Shown here piece by piece: positions 17,168 through 26,225 of a stretch of DNA of 64,000 nt. Below the pieces are notes generated by a model. It worked only from the letters and a program-made list of their open reading frames with translations. It had not been told where the DNA came from and made no database searches. Within the stretch, counting starts at the first letter, position 1, and each line of letters starts with the position of its first letter. Origin of the DNA: Marinithermofilum abyssi (GTDB taxonomy: Bacteria; Bacillota; Bacilli; Thermoactinomycetales; DSM-45169); contig NZ_BMHQ01000004.1 of the NCBI RefSeq assembly GCF_014641195.1, forward strand, positions 124,001 through 188,000, written 5' to 3'. Made by a program: the position numbers and the translations under genes.

Positions 17168-18517
17168 ATGCAAAAAACTAACCGCAAATATATTCAGCTG
17201 AACACTTCCATCCCTGGACCCAAAGCACAAGAACTCTTGCAACGGCGGCAGGCCAATGTACCGCAAGGTCCTGCCTGCAACCTCCCTACTTTTGCAGAGA
17301 AAGGGGAGGGAGCTCTGCTCACGGATGTGGACGGCAACACCTTTATCGATTTTGCCGGTGCCATCGGTACACTGAACGTTGGACACCGTCCGGCCAACTT
17401 GGTAGAGGAATTGAAACAACAGTTGGACCGGTATATCCATCCCGGCTTTAACTGTATGATGTACGAACCGTATATCCAACTGGCGGAAAAGCTGAATGCG
17501 ATCACTCCCGGAGATCATGAAAAGAAAACCTTCTTCCTTAACAGTGGGGCGGAAGCGGTGGAAAACGCCGTCAAATTGGCTCGGAAATATACCGGCCGCC
17601 CGGCGATTGTCTCCTTCGACCGGGGTTTTCACGGGCGGACGCTGTTGACCATGTCCCTCACCAGCAAGGTGAAACCCTACAAGTTTGGCTTCGGCCCCTT
17701 TGCGCCGGAAACCTATAAACTGCCCTACCCCTATTACTATCGCCGTCCGGAAGGGATGACGCCGGAAGAGGTGGACCAGGAGCTGCTGCGCCAGGCCCAA
17801 GACTTTCTCCTGGGAGAAGTGGCACCGGAAACCATCGCTGCGGTCATCATGGAGCCGGTACAAGGGGAAGGTGGTTTCCTCGCACCCTCGAAAACCTTTG
17901 TCCAAGGGATCAAAGCGCTGTGTGAAGAGCACGGCATCCTCTTTATCGCCGACGAAGTGCAAACCGGGTTTGGCCGTACGGGCAAACTCTTTGCGATGGA
18001 ACACTTCGATGTGGTGCCGGATCTTATGACCATGTCCAAGTCTCTCGGAGCGGGCATCCCGATCAGTGCCGTCACGGGTCGGGCGGAGATTATGGATTCT
18101 GCAGCACCCGGGGAGATCGGCGGCACCTACGGGGGAAGCCCGCTGGGTTGTGTCGCCGCTTTGGAAGTGATCCGCATGATGGAAGAAGAGAAGCTGCCGG
18201 AACGAGCGCAAGCCATCGGTGAACAAGTGTTGGCCCGTTTTTCCCGTCTCCAGGAAAAGTATCCCCAGATCGGCGGCGTGCGCGGCGTCGGTGCGATGTG
18301 TGCCTTTGAAACGGTGAAAGATGCCGACACCAAGGAACCGGATAAAGAGCTGGCCGGACGTATGATACGGGAGTGCGGTCAGCGGGGAGTGATCCTGATG
18401 GGCGCTGGCATCTATGGCAACGTCATCCGTACGCTGGCTCCGCTGGTAATCACCGATGAGCAAGTGCAGGAAGCGCTGGATGTGATCGAAGAAGTGGTGG
18501 ACGAACTGTTGGGATAA
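17168..18517 (+). CDS. gabT: 4-aminobutyrate aminotransferase
   Basis: Transfers the amino group of GABA to 2-oxoglutarate, giving succinate semialdehyde for GabD. About 449 residues, class III PLP enzyme: DGNTFIDFAGAIGTLNVGH, FLNSGAEAVENAVKLAR, FDRGFHGRT, VIMEPVQGEGGF, FIADEVQTGFGRTGK and Schiff-base lysine in TMSKSLGAGIPISAV (K291). GAGGAGG precedes the ATG. Together with gabD it makes a complete GABA-to-succinate module; no GABA permease is adjacent. Confidence 0.93.
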   Translation: MQKTNRKYIQLNTSIPGPKAQELLQRRQANVPQGPACNLPTFAEKGEGALLTDVDGNTFIDFAGAIGTLNVGHRPANLVEELKQQLDRYIHPGFNCMMYEPYIQLAEKLNAITPGDHEKKTFFLNSGAEAVENAVKLARKYTGRPAIVSFDRGFHGRTLLTMSLTSKVKPYKFGFGPFAPETYKLPYPYYYRRPEGMTPEEVDQELLRQAQDFLLGEVAPETIAAVIMEPVQGEGGFLAPSKTFVQGIKALCEEHGILFIADEVQTGFGRTGKLFAMEHFDVVPDLMTMSKSLGAGIPISAVTGRAEIMDSAAPGEIGGTYGGSPLGCVAALEVIRMMEEEKLPERAQAIGEQVLARFSRLQEKYPQIGGVRGVGAMCAFETVKDADTKEPDKELAGRMIRECGQRGVILMGAGIYGNVIRTLAPLVITDEQVQEALDVIEEVVDELLG

Positions 18518-18543
18518 GCACTCGTTTTAAGTAAAAGTAACGC

Positions 18544-18735
18544 CTAGGGCGTGTCTGGTAATTCAAGCTTCTTCGATAGATGGGGAGGTCGGTGTGATCG
18601 GCGAAGATCCTTTGCACTCACAGAGTACAAGTCTCGCCAAGGTCGCTCAGCTCCCTGGTCTCGCTATGCGCTTTTTGCAAGAGATCGGAGACGGCCACAC
18701 CGGACCCCTATAACAAATGATCAGACAGACCCTAG
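18544..18735. repeat. 192-bp inverted-repeat element (MITE-like)
   Basis: Ends are inverted copies: CTAGGGCGTGTCTGGTAAT on the left; the right end reversed reads CTAGGGTCTGTCTGATCAT. Its interior resembles the reverse complement of the 2.66-3.0 kb element (GTACAAG..., AGCTCCC-AGGTC, GCTATGCGC...TTTTTG). No coding frame. Together with the flanking non-coding DNA it accounts for the 350-base gap between gabT and the glycerate kinase gene. Confidence 0.6.
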
Positions 18736-18865
18736 TCAGCTAGGGGTTGACAGAGGGGGAGGCCTGTTTTGGATCTAATATTTTGGAAAAAGAGGGGAGG
18801 TGTTTTCCCTAAAGCTGTTAGAATAGGGTTAACGGATTTCATCGGTTGATGGAAGGAGAGGGAGT

Positions 18866-19999
18866 ATGAACGTCGTTATCGCACCGGACTCTTTTAAAGG
18901 CTCCATGATGAGCTTGGAAGCTTCGGAAGCGATGAAAAGAGGGATTCGCAATGTATTTCCACAAGCAAAGATAGAAACCCTCCCCATGGCGGACGGCGGC
19001 GAAGGAACGGTGGATGCGATCCTGGCAATGATCGGCGGGGAAAAAATCCGGGTGACCGTGAAAGATCCCCTGAACCGGGATATCGTAGCCTGTTTTGGTT
19101 TTTGTCCGGAACGGAAACTGGCGGTGATCGAAACGGCGGCAGCGTCGGGTCTACCGCTGTTGCAGCCGGAGGAGCGAAACCCCTGTCGAACCTCTACATA
19201 TGGCACTGGAGAGTTGTTGAAGGCTGCTCTGGACAGGGGGGCTGAACAGGTTATTCTGGGTCTCGGCGGCAGTGCCACTGTGGATGCGGGAACCGGTTTT
19301 TTTGCGGCATTAGGTACTTCCTTTCGGGATCACGAGGGGAATGAATGGATTCCCTCGGGTGGCGATTTGGGAAAGGTCGTTGAGATCGATCTTGCTGGCT
19401 TGGATGAGCGGTTGAAGAACGTATCCATCACTGTCGCCTCCGATGTGACCAATCCGTTGCTCGGACCCGAAGGAGCTGTCCGCGTATTCGGACCGCAGAA
19501 AGGGATTCAAGAAAAGGATCTGGACGCCTTTGAAGAGGAAATGGCCCGCTATGCGGAACAGGTGGTTCGAATAACGGGAAAAGATTACCGGAATACGCCT
19601 GGAAGCGGAGCTGCCGGGGGGTTCGGCTTTTCGCTACTCTCCCTGTTGGATGTGACCATGAAGAGTGGATTTGCACTGATCGCCGAACTGGGCGATATGG
19701 AAAGCCGTATTCGATCAGCGGATCTCGTACTCACCGGGGAAGGCCGGATGGACCGCCAATCCCTCTACGGTAAAGTTCCCGTCGGTATTGCCCGCATCGC
19801 CAAACGGGCAGGTGTCCCTGTGATTGCATTTTGCGGCAGCGTCGAAGCAGAACTGGTGGAAGCGGAAGAAGTGGGAATTGCCCTGATTCAGCCCATTGTG
19901 GACGAACCCATGTCACTGGAAGAAGCGATGGAACGTGGTCCGGAGCTGTTGGAAGCGGCAGTGAAGCGAGTGGGAAGGGGGATGAGAATTGTTCCTTAA
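18866..19999 (+). CDS. glycerate kinase (GarK/GlxK family)
   Basis: ATP-dependent phosphorylation of D-glycerate (2- or 3-position by family branch). About 377 residues: N-terminal MNVVIAPDSFKGSM, MADGGEGTVDA, GTGELLKAALDRG with the GLGGSATVDAGTG glycine-rich motif, and the C-terminal LVLTGEGRMDRQSLYGKVPVGIA. All signature blocks intact, usual length. GGAAGGAGAGGG precedes the ATG. The downstream gene is convergent with only 32 bases between stops. Confidence 0.92.
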   Translation: MNVVIAPDSFKGSMMSLEASEAMKRGIRNVFPQAKIETLPMADGGEGTVDAILAMIGGEKIRVTVKDPLNRDIVACFGFCPERKLAVIETAAASGLPLLQPEERNPCRTSTYGTGELLKAALDRGAEQVILGLGGSATVDAGTGFFAALGTSFRDHEGNEWIPSGGDLGKVVEIDLAGLDERLKNVSITVASDVTNPLLGPEGAVRVFGPQKGIQEKDLDAFEEEMARYAEQVVRITGKDYRNTPGSGAAGGFGFSLLSLLDVTMKSGFALIAELGDMESRIRSADLVLTGEGRMDRQSLYGKVPVGIARIAKRAGVPVIAFCGSVEAELVEAEEVGIALIQPIVDEPMSLEEAMERGPELLEAAVKRVGRGMRIVP

Positions 20000-20031
20000 C
20001 ACCATCAGGACGCCCCATCATTGGACGAGGA

Positions 20032-20910
20032 TTATATTAGGGGGATGCGTTTCACTCTTGCGGCTTCTCGTACCAGGGGCAAGGTACAGCAGCGGAAGGA
20101 CCCGCCCGATTTGATGATTTCCGATAGATCCACCTCAATGACGGTCAATCCCCGGCGTCGCATCGCTTTGTTGACGCGCGGGTTGACCGGCAGGCTCAAA
20201 AGGGTCCGGTTGCCGAGCGAGAGAATATTGGCTCCGAGGGTAAACTGCTCTTCTTCATCCACTTGGATCAGATCGTATCTGGCGGCGAGCCGTTCGAGAT
20301 CCTCCTTTCGGAAAGCCGGAGGAAAGATGAGGGCTTCCTCAGGGGAGAGGATATTGAGGACGCAGTCCAGATGAAGGTATTTTGCCGGAAAGGGCAGGCT
20401 GATGACTTCCATGTCGGGCAGCTCCCGGCGCAATTCCTCCATCGCCTGCCGGGAAGTGCGGCCACTATCCCCGACCCATACCGTCCCCTGGTCGATCATC
20501 ACGTCCCCGCCTTCGATGCTTCCGGAACGGATCAGGTGGTAGGGGATGTGGGAACGGATCAACCATTCCGTCAGAGCGCGCTCTTCCCCTTGGCGGATTT
20601 CTTCGCCCATTTTCGATACGAAGAGGCGAGGGCCAAGGGTGAATCCGATGTCCCGCGTGAAAACCTGGTCGGGATAGGAAGGGTCCGGGTTCAGGAGGAT
20701 AACATCAACGCCGAACCGGTGAAGGGTTTCGACCAGAGCATGGTGTTGTTCTTCCGCCCGCCGGGTGTCGATCCCTTCTTCGCGGAAGCGGGCCTGCACT
20801 TGATTGATTACCTGGTCGATGCGGAGATGGTGGGGTGGACAGAGAACCACCCTTTTTAACGGATCGTATTCGCTCCAACAGACAGCGGGGGTCCAGATGT
20901 CTCGGATCAT
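20032..20910 (-). CDS. dimethylarginine dimethylaminohydrolase / amidinotransferase-fold protein
   Basis: About 292 residues, pentein fold. Motifs: FTRDIGF (substrate Asp region), GGDVMIDQ after SIEGGDV, HLDCVLNIL (active-site His) and a C-terminal GGSFRCCTLPLVRE with the catalytic Cys. The set fits DDAH-like or arginine-deiminase-related hydrolases that attack guanidino groups; many bacillus members are annotated only as amidinotransferase-like. Start at ATG with CGGAGG seven bases before. Monocistronic, convergent with the glycerate kinase gene. Confidence 0.82.
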   Translation of the reverse strand: MIRDIWTPAVCWSEYDPLKRVVLCPPHHLRIDQVINQVQARFREEGIDTRRAEEQHHALVETLHRFGVDVILLNPDPSYPDQVFTRDIGFTLGPRLFVSKMGEEIRQGEERALTEWLIRSHIPYHLIRSGSIEGGDVMIDQGTVWVGDSGRTSRQAMEELRRELPDMEVISLPFPAKYLHLDCVLNILSPEEALIFPPAFRKEDLERLAARYDLIQVDEEEQFTLGANILSLGNRTLLSLPVNPRVNKAMRRRGLTVIEVDLSEIIKSGGSFRCCTLPLVREAARVKRIPLI

Positions 20911-21130
20911 AACGGGGCCTCCGTTTTTTGGGGATGATGGTGCCAATACCTCTTCCCTTTTAAAATAACTGGAATGATACTCATCTATACCCCGTCTGAA
21001 TGCCTGGTAGCCCCTCCAATACCTCCTCGGTGCTTACTACCGTTGCAAACATACCATGTAGGCTCGCCAAATGAATCGGATGAATTTCTTCTGCTTTGAG
21101 ATATTTGAGTACAGTTTGAGAAGAGCGGAG

Positions 21131-22120
21131 ATGAGAAGAGTGAAAAGAATCAGCGATACATCGGAAGGTTGGACGTATCAGGCAGGAATCATCATGGCTG
21201 TTTTAGGCGCGGTACTAACCTCTCTCAAAGCAGTGTTTATGAAATGTTTACTGAACGACGGGGTGTCACCGATCGACATCGTCTTTTGGAGAATGGTACT
21301 GGCGGTGCCATTGCTTTGGATGGTTTATTTGCTGTGCCGTTCCCGGTTGCAATCGGCGGGGAGTTCCGGGGCAAAAGATCTTTTTATCGTTGTGATCGCC
21401 GGCTTGGCAGGCTTTTTTGCCTCTCCGTTGTTGGATATATTCGGACTCGAATCGACCTCCGTTTCTCTGGAGCGCATTTTATTGTTTAGCTATCCGGTTT
21501 TTGTGTTTTTGGCGGAGATCACCCTCGGTAAACGCAGAGCGACGTGGATGGAAAGTCTCCTGGTTTTGCTGGTGATGACCGGTGTGTTTCTAACCATCGG
21601 AGGCTTTCATCCAGCTGTATTTCGTTCAAACGGTTACGGGTCAGCGTTGATCATTGCTGCTTCTCTCCTGTTTGCTTTATACCTGTTACTGTCCCAACAG
21701 GTGATCCATCGGGTGGGGAGCATTCGCTTCACGGTTTTCTCCGAAACAGTGGCCACTGTTGCCCTCATCGGTTTCGAAGGCTATCGCGTAGGGACGGGGA
21801 CTCCCTTTCCGCGATACGATATGAACGTGTATATCTGGATTACGGTGATTGCCATTTTCTCAACGGTGCTGCCCTTTTTCCTGTTGGCGGAAGGCATCAA
21901 GCGAATCGGTGCAGGGAGTGTATCGATGATTGGTGCGGTCGGTCCTGTTTCCGTCACGTTACTCGACCCCCTCTTTTTTAAAGAAAGCTTGTCAGGCAGC
22001 CAGTGGATGGGGTGCATCCTGATTATAGCTTGCATCTACTTATTGGAACGAAACCGAGCAAGCGCCAGGAAGGGACCGGAAGCGGTGCCCTTCCAAAAGG
22101 AAGTGAGCCGCTCCAGTTGA
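21131..22120 (+). CDS. EamA/DMT-superfamily transporter
   Basis: About 329 residues with ten hydrophobic segments arranged as two EamA repeats (first repeat AGIIMAVLGAVLTSLKAVFMK ... IFGLESTSVSLERILLFSYPVFVFLAE; second GSALIIAASLLFALYLLLSQ ... KRIGAGSVSMIGAVGPVSVTLLDPLFFKESLSG). Probable exporter of a small metabolite in the cytoplasmic membrane. Start uncertain: this ATG has a weak GCGGAG just ahead, and the frame is open for 20 more codons upstream. Confidence 0.82.
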   Translation: MRRVKRISDTSEGWTYQAGIIMAVLGAVLTSLKAVFMKCLLNDGVSPIDIVFWRMVLAVPLLWMVYLLCRSRLQSAGSSGAKDLFIVVIAGLAGFFASPLLDIFGLESTSVSLERILLFSYPVFVFLAEITLGKRRATWMESLLVLLVMTGVFLTIGGFHPAVFRSNGYGSALIIAASLLFALYLLLSQQVIHRVGSIRFTVFSETVATVALIGFEGYRVGTGTPFPRYDMNVYIWITVIAIFSTVLPFFLLAEGIKRIGAGSVSMIGAVGPVSVTLLDPLFFKESLSGSQWMGCILIIACIYLLERNRASARKGPEAVPFQKEVSRSS

Positions 22121-23579
22121 AGGGTGGACATTTTTTAATTCTAATTTTTCAATAAAGAATGATTTTTTGATATAAGTATGTGTTCACATCATCTTGACGA
22201 TGTGTACTCAATCCTATACCCCTTTTTATGCCCAACAATTCATCCAACGGGCCGACACACGTAACTTCACATTCGCCTGTTTCTTCGTTTGAATCGATGA
22301 TCACTTTCTCTACAAGAAGGTTAACCATCTTTTTCCGTTCTTCAAAAGGAACTTGGTTAGGATCGCTTAGGTTATCCAGGATGCCCTTCGCCGTGGAGAG
22401 AAGGTTTTGAGCTTGTTCCTTCCCTTCCTCCTTCCGCCTCCTTTTGACTTCAAGTGTTTCGTAAACTTCAAGCTCCTGTTTGTACCTTTCGACTTCCTTG
22501 TCTATCTCTTGGATGTCATGGATCATTTCTTCCTCACTGATGACATCTCGACGAAACATGATCTTTACCTTCTCTTTTTCTTTCTTCTTCTTATCCATTG
22601 CACTTTTAATGGAATCCATATATTTGCCGTAGGGCGTTTCGTCTGCTTGGCTCTGCTCTTCGATTCGCTTCACTAAACTCTGAGGATCGCGAAGGACATG
22701 GACAATCAGACCCCATACATAGTTATCCAGATGCTCCGTCTTTATGTTTTTCGATGGGATCGTTCCACATTACTTCCATATTTTCTTGGATATTGGTTCG
22801 GGCAACGATAATGCAGGTACTTTTTCCGCTCTCCCGTTATCTTGTCCATTCTTCCCGAGTATGTTGTTGACTGCCATGTGCGACCACATTTCGCACATTT
22901 GATCATGGATCTTAGAAGAAAAGGGTATTTTCGATTTCCACCAGCATACGTTTTGTTTTTATTCCTTTGTTTTTCGGCCAACTCAAAGGTTGCCTCATCT
23001 ATAATCGCCGGCACCTTGACACAAATCCAATCCGCTGGATCACGAAAGGAATACATGTACTTCTTATTCCCTGTCGCTGTTTTCTCGCCTTGCACTCTCT
23101 TCCTCTGTCTTCGATTGTAGTAATAACGGCCGATGTAGATCTCAGAACTCAAAATCCTGCTGATGGAAGTTTGGTTCCATGTGTTCGAGCGTTTGGGCCT
23201 CGCTCCCAGCTGATATAGCCTGTTTCCAATCTCTCGTATCGTCAATTTGTCATAAATATACCAGTTATAAATGAGATGGACGTACTTGGCTTCCTCTTCG
23301 TTTATTAACAGTTGACCGTCCTTGTAGTCATACCCATATGGAGAAACTCTCATCGGCATAATCTTATGATTCGATTCAACAGCCTTGATCCGACCACGGG
23401 TTGTCCTCTTTTTAACATACTTGCGTAAGAAGTCTCCCGCTTCTATAAGCGGTGAGATGAATTACGCGTCAGACGAGGGAGGGGTGTTGCCCCTCTCGCA
23501 AGTCTGACCATTTTTTGTTCTCAAAATCATTTGTCGCCTATACCTTCACCTTGATATATAATCAGTATTAGGTGATGAA

Positions 23580-23999
23580 ATGGCTGATATAGAGAGAAAA
23601 TTGGATAGCAATAATCATTCAGTATTTTTGATGTACTATCACTTAGTCCTTGTGATCAAATATCGAAAAAAGGTACTGGATGATCCGATTTCCATTCGTG
23701 CGAAGGAAATCTTTGAGTATATTGCACCAAAGTACAATATCACTCTACAAGAATGGAATCACGATCAAGATCATGTCCATATCTTATTCAAAGGACATCC
23801 GAATTTGGAATTGTCGAAGTTTATCAATGCCTATAAAAGTGCTTCCTCCCGCTTGTTGAAAAAAGAGTTTCCAGACATCCGAAAAAAGTTATGGAAAGAA
23901 TATTTCTGGTCGAGAAGCTTCTGCTTATTGACAACAGGAGGAGCTCCCATGGAAATCATCAAAAAATACATTGAATCACAGGGACAGAAAGCGAGGTGA
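23580..23999 (+). CDS. tnpA: IS200/IS605 Y1 transposase TnpA
   Basis: Single-strand DNA transposase of the HUH/Y1 type that cuts and rejoins element ends. About 139 residues, usual length: YHLVLVIKYRKKVL near the N-terminus, the HUH motif in DQDHVHILF (about 62-66), LLKKEFPDIRKKLWKEYFWSRSFCLLTTGG, and the catalytic Tyr in PMEIIKKYIESQ (about 128). AGGTGATGAA overlaps the start. It ends four bases before tnpB, so the two are co-transcribed. Confidence 0.93.
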   Translation: MADIERKLDSNNHSVFLMYYHLVLVIKYRKKVLDDPISIRAKEIFEYIAPKYNITLQEWNHDQDHVHILFKGHPNLELSKFINAYKSASSRLLKKEFPDIRKKLWKEYFWSRSFCLLTTGGAPMEIIKKYIESQGQKAR

Positions 24000-24003
24000 A
24001 ACC

Positions 24004-25182
24004 ATGCTACGGGCGAAAAAAGTTCATTTCCGTGCATCCCCATCCGATATCCATCGTCTCTTTGCCTGTAATCGTGAATCAGCAGCGGTTTGGAACCAAT
24101 GTCTGCAACTATCCAGACAATATTATCTCGATCATCAAAAATGGATCTCCAAATCGGAATTACAAAAAGCGACCAAAGGACGATTTCATCTACATAGCCA
24201 ATCGATTCAAGCGGTTTGTCACAAGTACCTATTCGCCAGGGATTCTGCACACCAAGCGATCCAAAAAGGAATGAAAACCGCTCGTTATCCCTACAAGAAC
24301 AAGGCCCATTATAATACGAAATGGGCAAAAGATGGTTTCAGGATTGATGTCAATGGGAAGATTGAGCTATCGATGGGGATCCACGGAGGAAAACGGGAAA
24401 AACCGATTGTTGTATACACCAAGAATCTACCGCAGGGGAAAATCAAAGAAATCGAACTTTGCTATGATCACGGACTTTACCTCTCTGTCGCCTTTGAAGA
24501 TGGAAAAGAGAATCAACCCTATGCGAAGAAACAATCTTTAGGAGTCGATCTCGGTGAAATCCACACGATTGCCGCTTTCGCGGAAAGCGGAGAAGCTTTG
24601 ATCATCACCGGTCGTAAAGTGCGCTCCATTCACCGCCTCCGCAACAAGAAGTTGAGCCAGATTCAGCGTCTTCAGTCCAAGTGTAAAAAGGGTTCGCGTC
24701 AGTGGAAAAAGTATCAGAAAGCAAAACGGTATGTGCTTTCCAAATCCGAGAAACAACTTCAAGATGCTCTCCATAAAACGACAAAGCAGTTTGTCGATTG
24801 GTGTGTCAAACAGTCCGTGTCGGATGTCCACATGGGAAACCCTGAAGGCGTACAGAGAAAGACGCGAAAGAAAAAGAAAGCCACGCGAAAACAAGCACAG
24901 CGTCTGTCCAACTGGTCATTTGGAAAAGTAAAAAAGTACCTGCAATACAAGTTAGCCGTGATGGGAATCCACCTTCATGAAATCGATGAATCGTATACCA
25001 GTCAGACATGTCCTGTCTGCAAGAGGAGAAAGAAAGTCTCTTTTAGAAACTACCGCTGCTCCTGTGGATACCAAGAACATCGAGACACGCATGGAGCGAG
25101 AAATATTCTAGCCAAATCGCTCTATGGAGAAATTCGGCATCTCGAAGTTTCCACGAAGCAAACGTATCTACGGATCGCCTAA
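24004..25182 (+). CDS. tnpB: RNA-guided nuclease TnpB of an IS200/IS605 element
   Basis: About 392 residues. N-terminal helical/WED region, then RuvC-I Asp in SLGVDLGEIHTI (about 180), a basic bridge stretch (HRLRNKKLSQIQRLQSKCKKGSRQWKKYQKAKR), RuvC-II region (SVSDVHMGNPEGV), and a C-terminal zinc finger ([10 protein letters not shown] ... YRCSCGY) followed by the last RuvC Asp in HRDTHGARN. All catalytic segments present, so likely active. TnpB proteins cut DNA matching a guide RNA from the element's right end and favour retention of the element. GAGGTGAAACC precedes the ATG. An internally deleted relative of the same element lies at 821-1252. Confidence 0.93.
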   Translation: MLRAKKVHFRASPSDIHRLFACNRESAAVWNQCLQLSRQYYLDHQKWISKSELQKATKGRFHLHSQSIQAVCHKYLFARDSAHQAIQKGMKTARYPYKNKAHYNTKWAKDGFRIDVNGKIELSMGIHGGKREKPIVVYTKNLPQGKIKEIELCYDHGLYLSVAFEDGKENQPYAKKQSLGVDLGEIHTIAAFAESGEALIITGRKVRSIHRLRNKKLSQIQRLQSKCKKGSRQWKKYQKAKRYVLSKSEKQLQDALHKTTKQFVDWCVKQSVSDVHMGNPEGVQRKTRKKKKATRKQAQRLSNWSFGKVKKYLQYKLAVMGIHLHEIDESYTSQTCPVCKRRKKVSFRNYRCSCGYQEHRDTHGARNILAKSLYGEIRHLEVSTKQTYLRIA

Positions 25183-25848
25183 GCGAGAAGTAGTAGATGG
25201 TCTGTTCCGACCCGGGTACACATCGTACCTGTTGCTTACTTAGGAATCGAGATAGCTTTCCGATCACTTCGATCGAGTATAGAAGGAAAACCCTTCGATA
25301 CGTGAGAGTTTCTCAGTTCTGATGGTAAGAAACTCCCACTTCTTAGCGTTAGCGCAAGTGGGAGAGGTTCATTCATAGACAACTCGTACTGAGCTATGGC
25401 GGACTGCATATTAAAAAACAATTGCCCTTCTGGTGTATCTTTGTATTCTGTGTCTACAAACCATAGCTCCACATCGTTCTGGTCAATTTCTTTACATACC
25501 AGAAGTTTGTCCACTAGGTTACGGCTAAGACGATCAGGATGAGTACAAACAATGTGAGTGATGCTTTTCTTTTGAATATCTTCCCTCAGTCGGTTCATTT
25601 CTGGCTGATCGATGTCTTCACCGGACACCCCTGCTTCTTTATACACTTCAATTTCTCCTGCCAGCCCTAATTCATGTATCTTCTTCTGACATAGTCCTAT
25701 TTGTCCGTCTAAACTCGTACCTTCCATGCCTGAAGCCCCGTTGACACCCGAGCATAGACAGCAATCGTCATAGAGATACCTCCGTGTTCATAACAATTTG
25801 TCCGTATTATAAACACGAATGGACGACTGAAAATAAATAAAAGACTGG

Positions 25849-25992
25849 CTACTTGCCATCCTCATTCATCTGTTTGATCGCCATTTCGATGATGAGATCG
25901 AGGACTCTGTCAAAGTGTTCCTTTTCTGTATGGGATAGTTCTTTACCATAAAACGACTTATAGGGACGATAACGAAAAATGGGTCGTTTCAC
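25849..25992 (-). CDS. small hypothetical protein (47 aa) beside the recombinase
   Basis: Not recognised. GTG start with GGGGGTGAT seven bases before. The protein begins VKRPIFRYRPYKSFYGKELSHTEKE and ends in an amphipathic helix (FDRVLDLIIEMAIKQMNEDGK). It is on the same strand and directly upstream of the serine recombinase pseudogene (77 bases apart), a position where integrative elements often carry small control or recombination directionality proteins; that role is only a guess. Confidence 0.5.
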   Translation of the reverse strand: MKRPIFRYRPYKSFYGKELSHTEKEHFDRVLDLIIEMAIKQMNEDGK

Positions 25993-26071
25993 CCCATCAC
26001 CCCCATTTTGACATGCCTCGGTTCACTTTATTCAAGAAAAAAATTGTCCTATGACGATGGACAACAAAAAA

Positions 26072-26093
26072 AGGCGTCCCATTCGGAACGCCT
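26072..26093 (-). terminator. terminator after the DUF6454 pseudogene
   Basis: AGGCGT..ACGCCT stem with extra inner pairs; on the minus strand it is followed by a run of T (26071 downward). Confidence 0.7.
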
Positions 26094-26225
26094 AAGGTTT
26101 CTACTTTTTATGAAAGTGGCTCCCCGTATGAGGAGCCGTTGATGTTTCAGATCCGGCCGTGTAAGGATGGAATAGTGACACGGATCACCCAGTGAAAAGC
26201 TGTATTTTGACCCTAAAATGCAGGG

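Larger units (their letters stand above)
23414..25372 (+). mobile_element. complete IS200/IS605-family element (tnpA + tnpB)
   Basis: About 1.96 kb, inserted after TTTTTAAC inside the serine recombinase gene. Left end has subterminal stems (GAAGTCTCCCGCTTC region and TCAGACGAGGGAGGGG...CTCTCGCAAGTCTGA). The right end has the CTCCCACTT/AAGTGGGAG hairpin. No terminal inverted repeats and no target duplication, as expected for single-strand 'peel-and-paste' transposition. Both genes are open and in the same direction. The segment from the end of tnpB to the right end is where the guide (omega/reRNA) of TnpB would be encoded; the guide would read into the recombinase flank. Confidence 0.92.
22149..25771 (-). 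pseudogene. large serine recombinase, broken by an IS and two frameshifts
   Basis: Remains of a site-specific recombinase of about 520 residues. The start (ATG at 25771, GGAGGT six bases before) gives MTIAVYARVS with the catalytic Ser; about 12 codons later the frame shifts to EGTSLDGQ (near 25735). The resolvase domain continues (HPDRLSRN) to 25373, where the IS200/IS605 copy interrupts it. It resumes at 23413 (VKKRTTRGRIKAVE), through the recombinase domain (PYGYDY, NQTSISRILSSEIYIG) and zinc ribbon (IKCAKCGRTW...YRCPN). A further frameshift near 22745 separates the C-terminal coiled coil (TEHLDNYVW...). It would be inactive. It implies a former integrative element or prophage whose cargo is mostly gone. 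Confidence 0.92.

Noticed and set aside
15769-18463. Long minus-strand frames opposite gabD and gabT
   Set aside because: High-GC antisense frames; the plus-strand genes have all family motifs.
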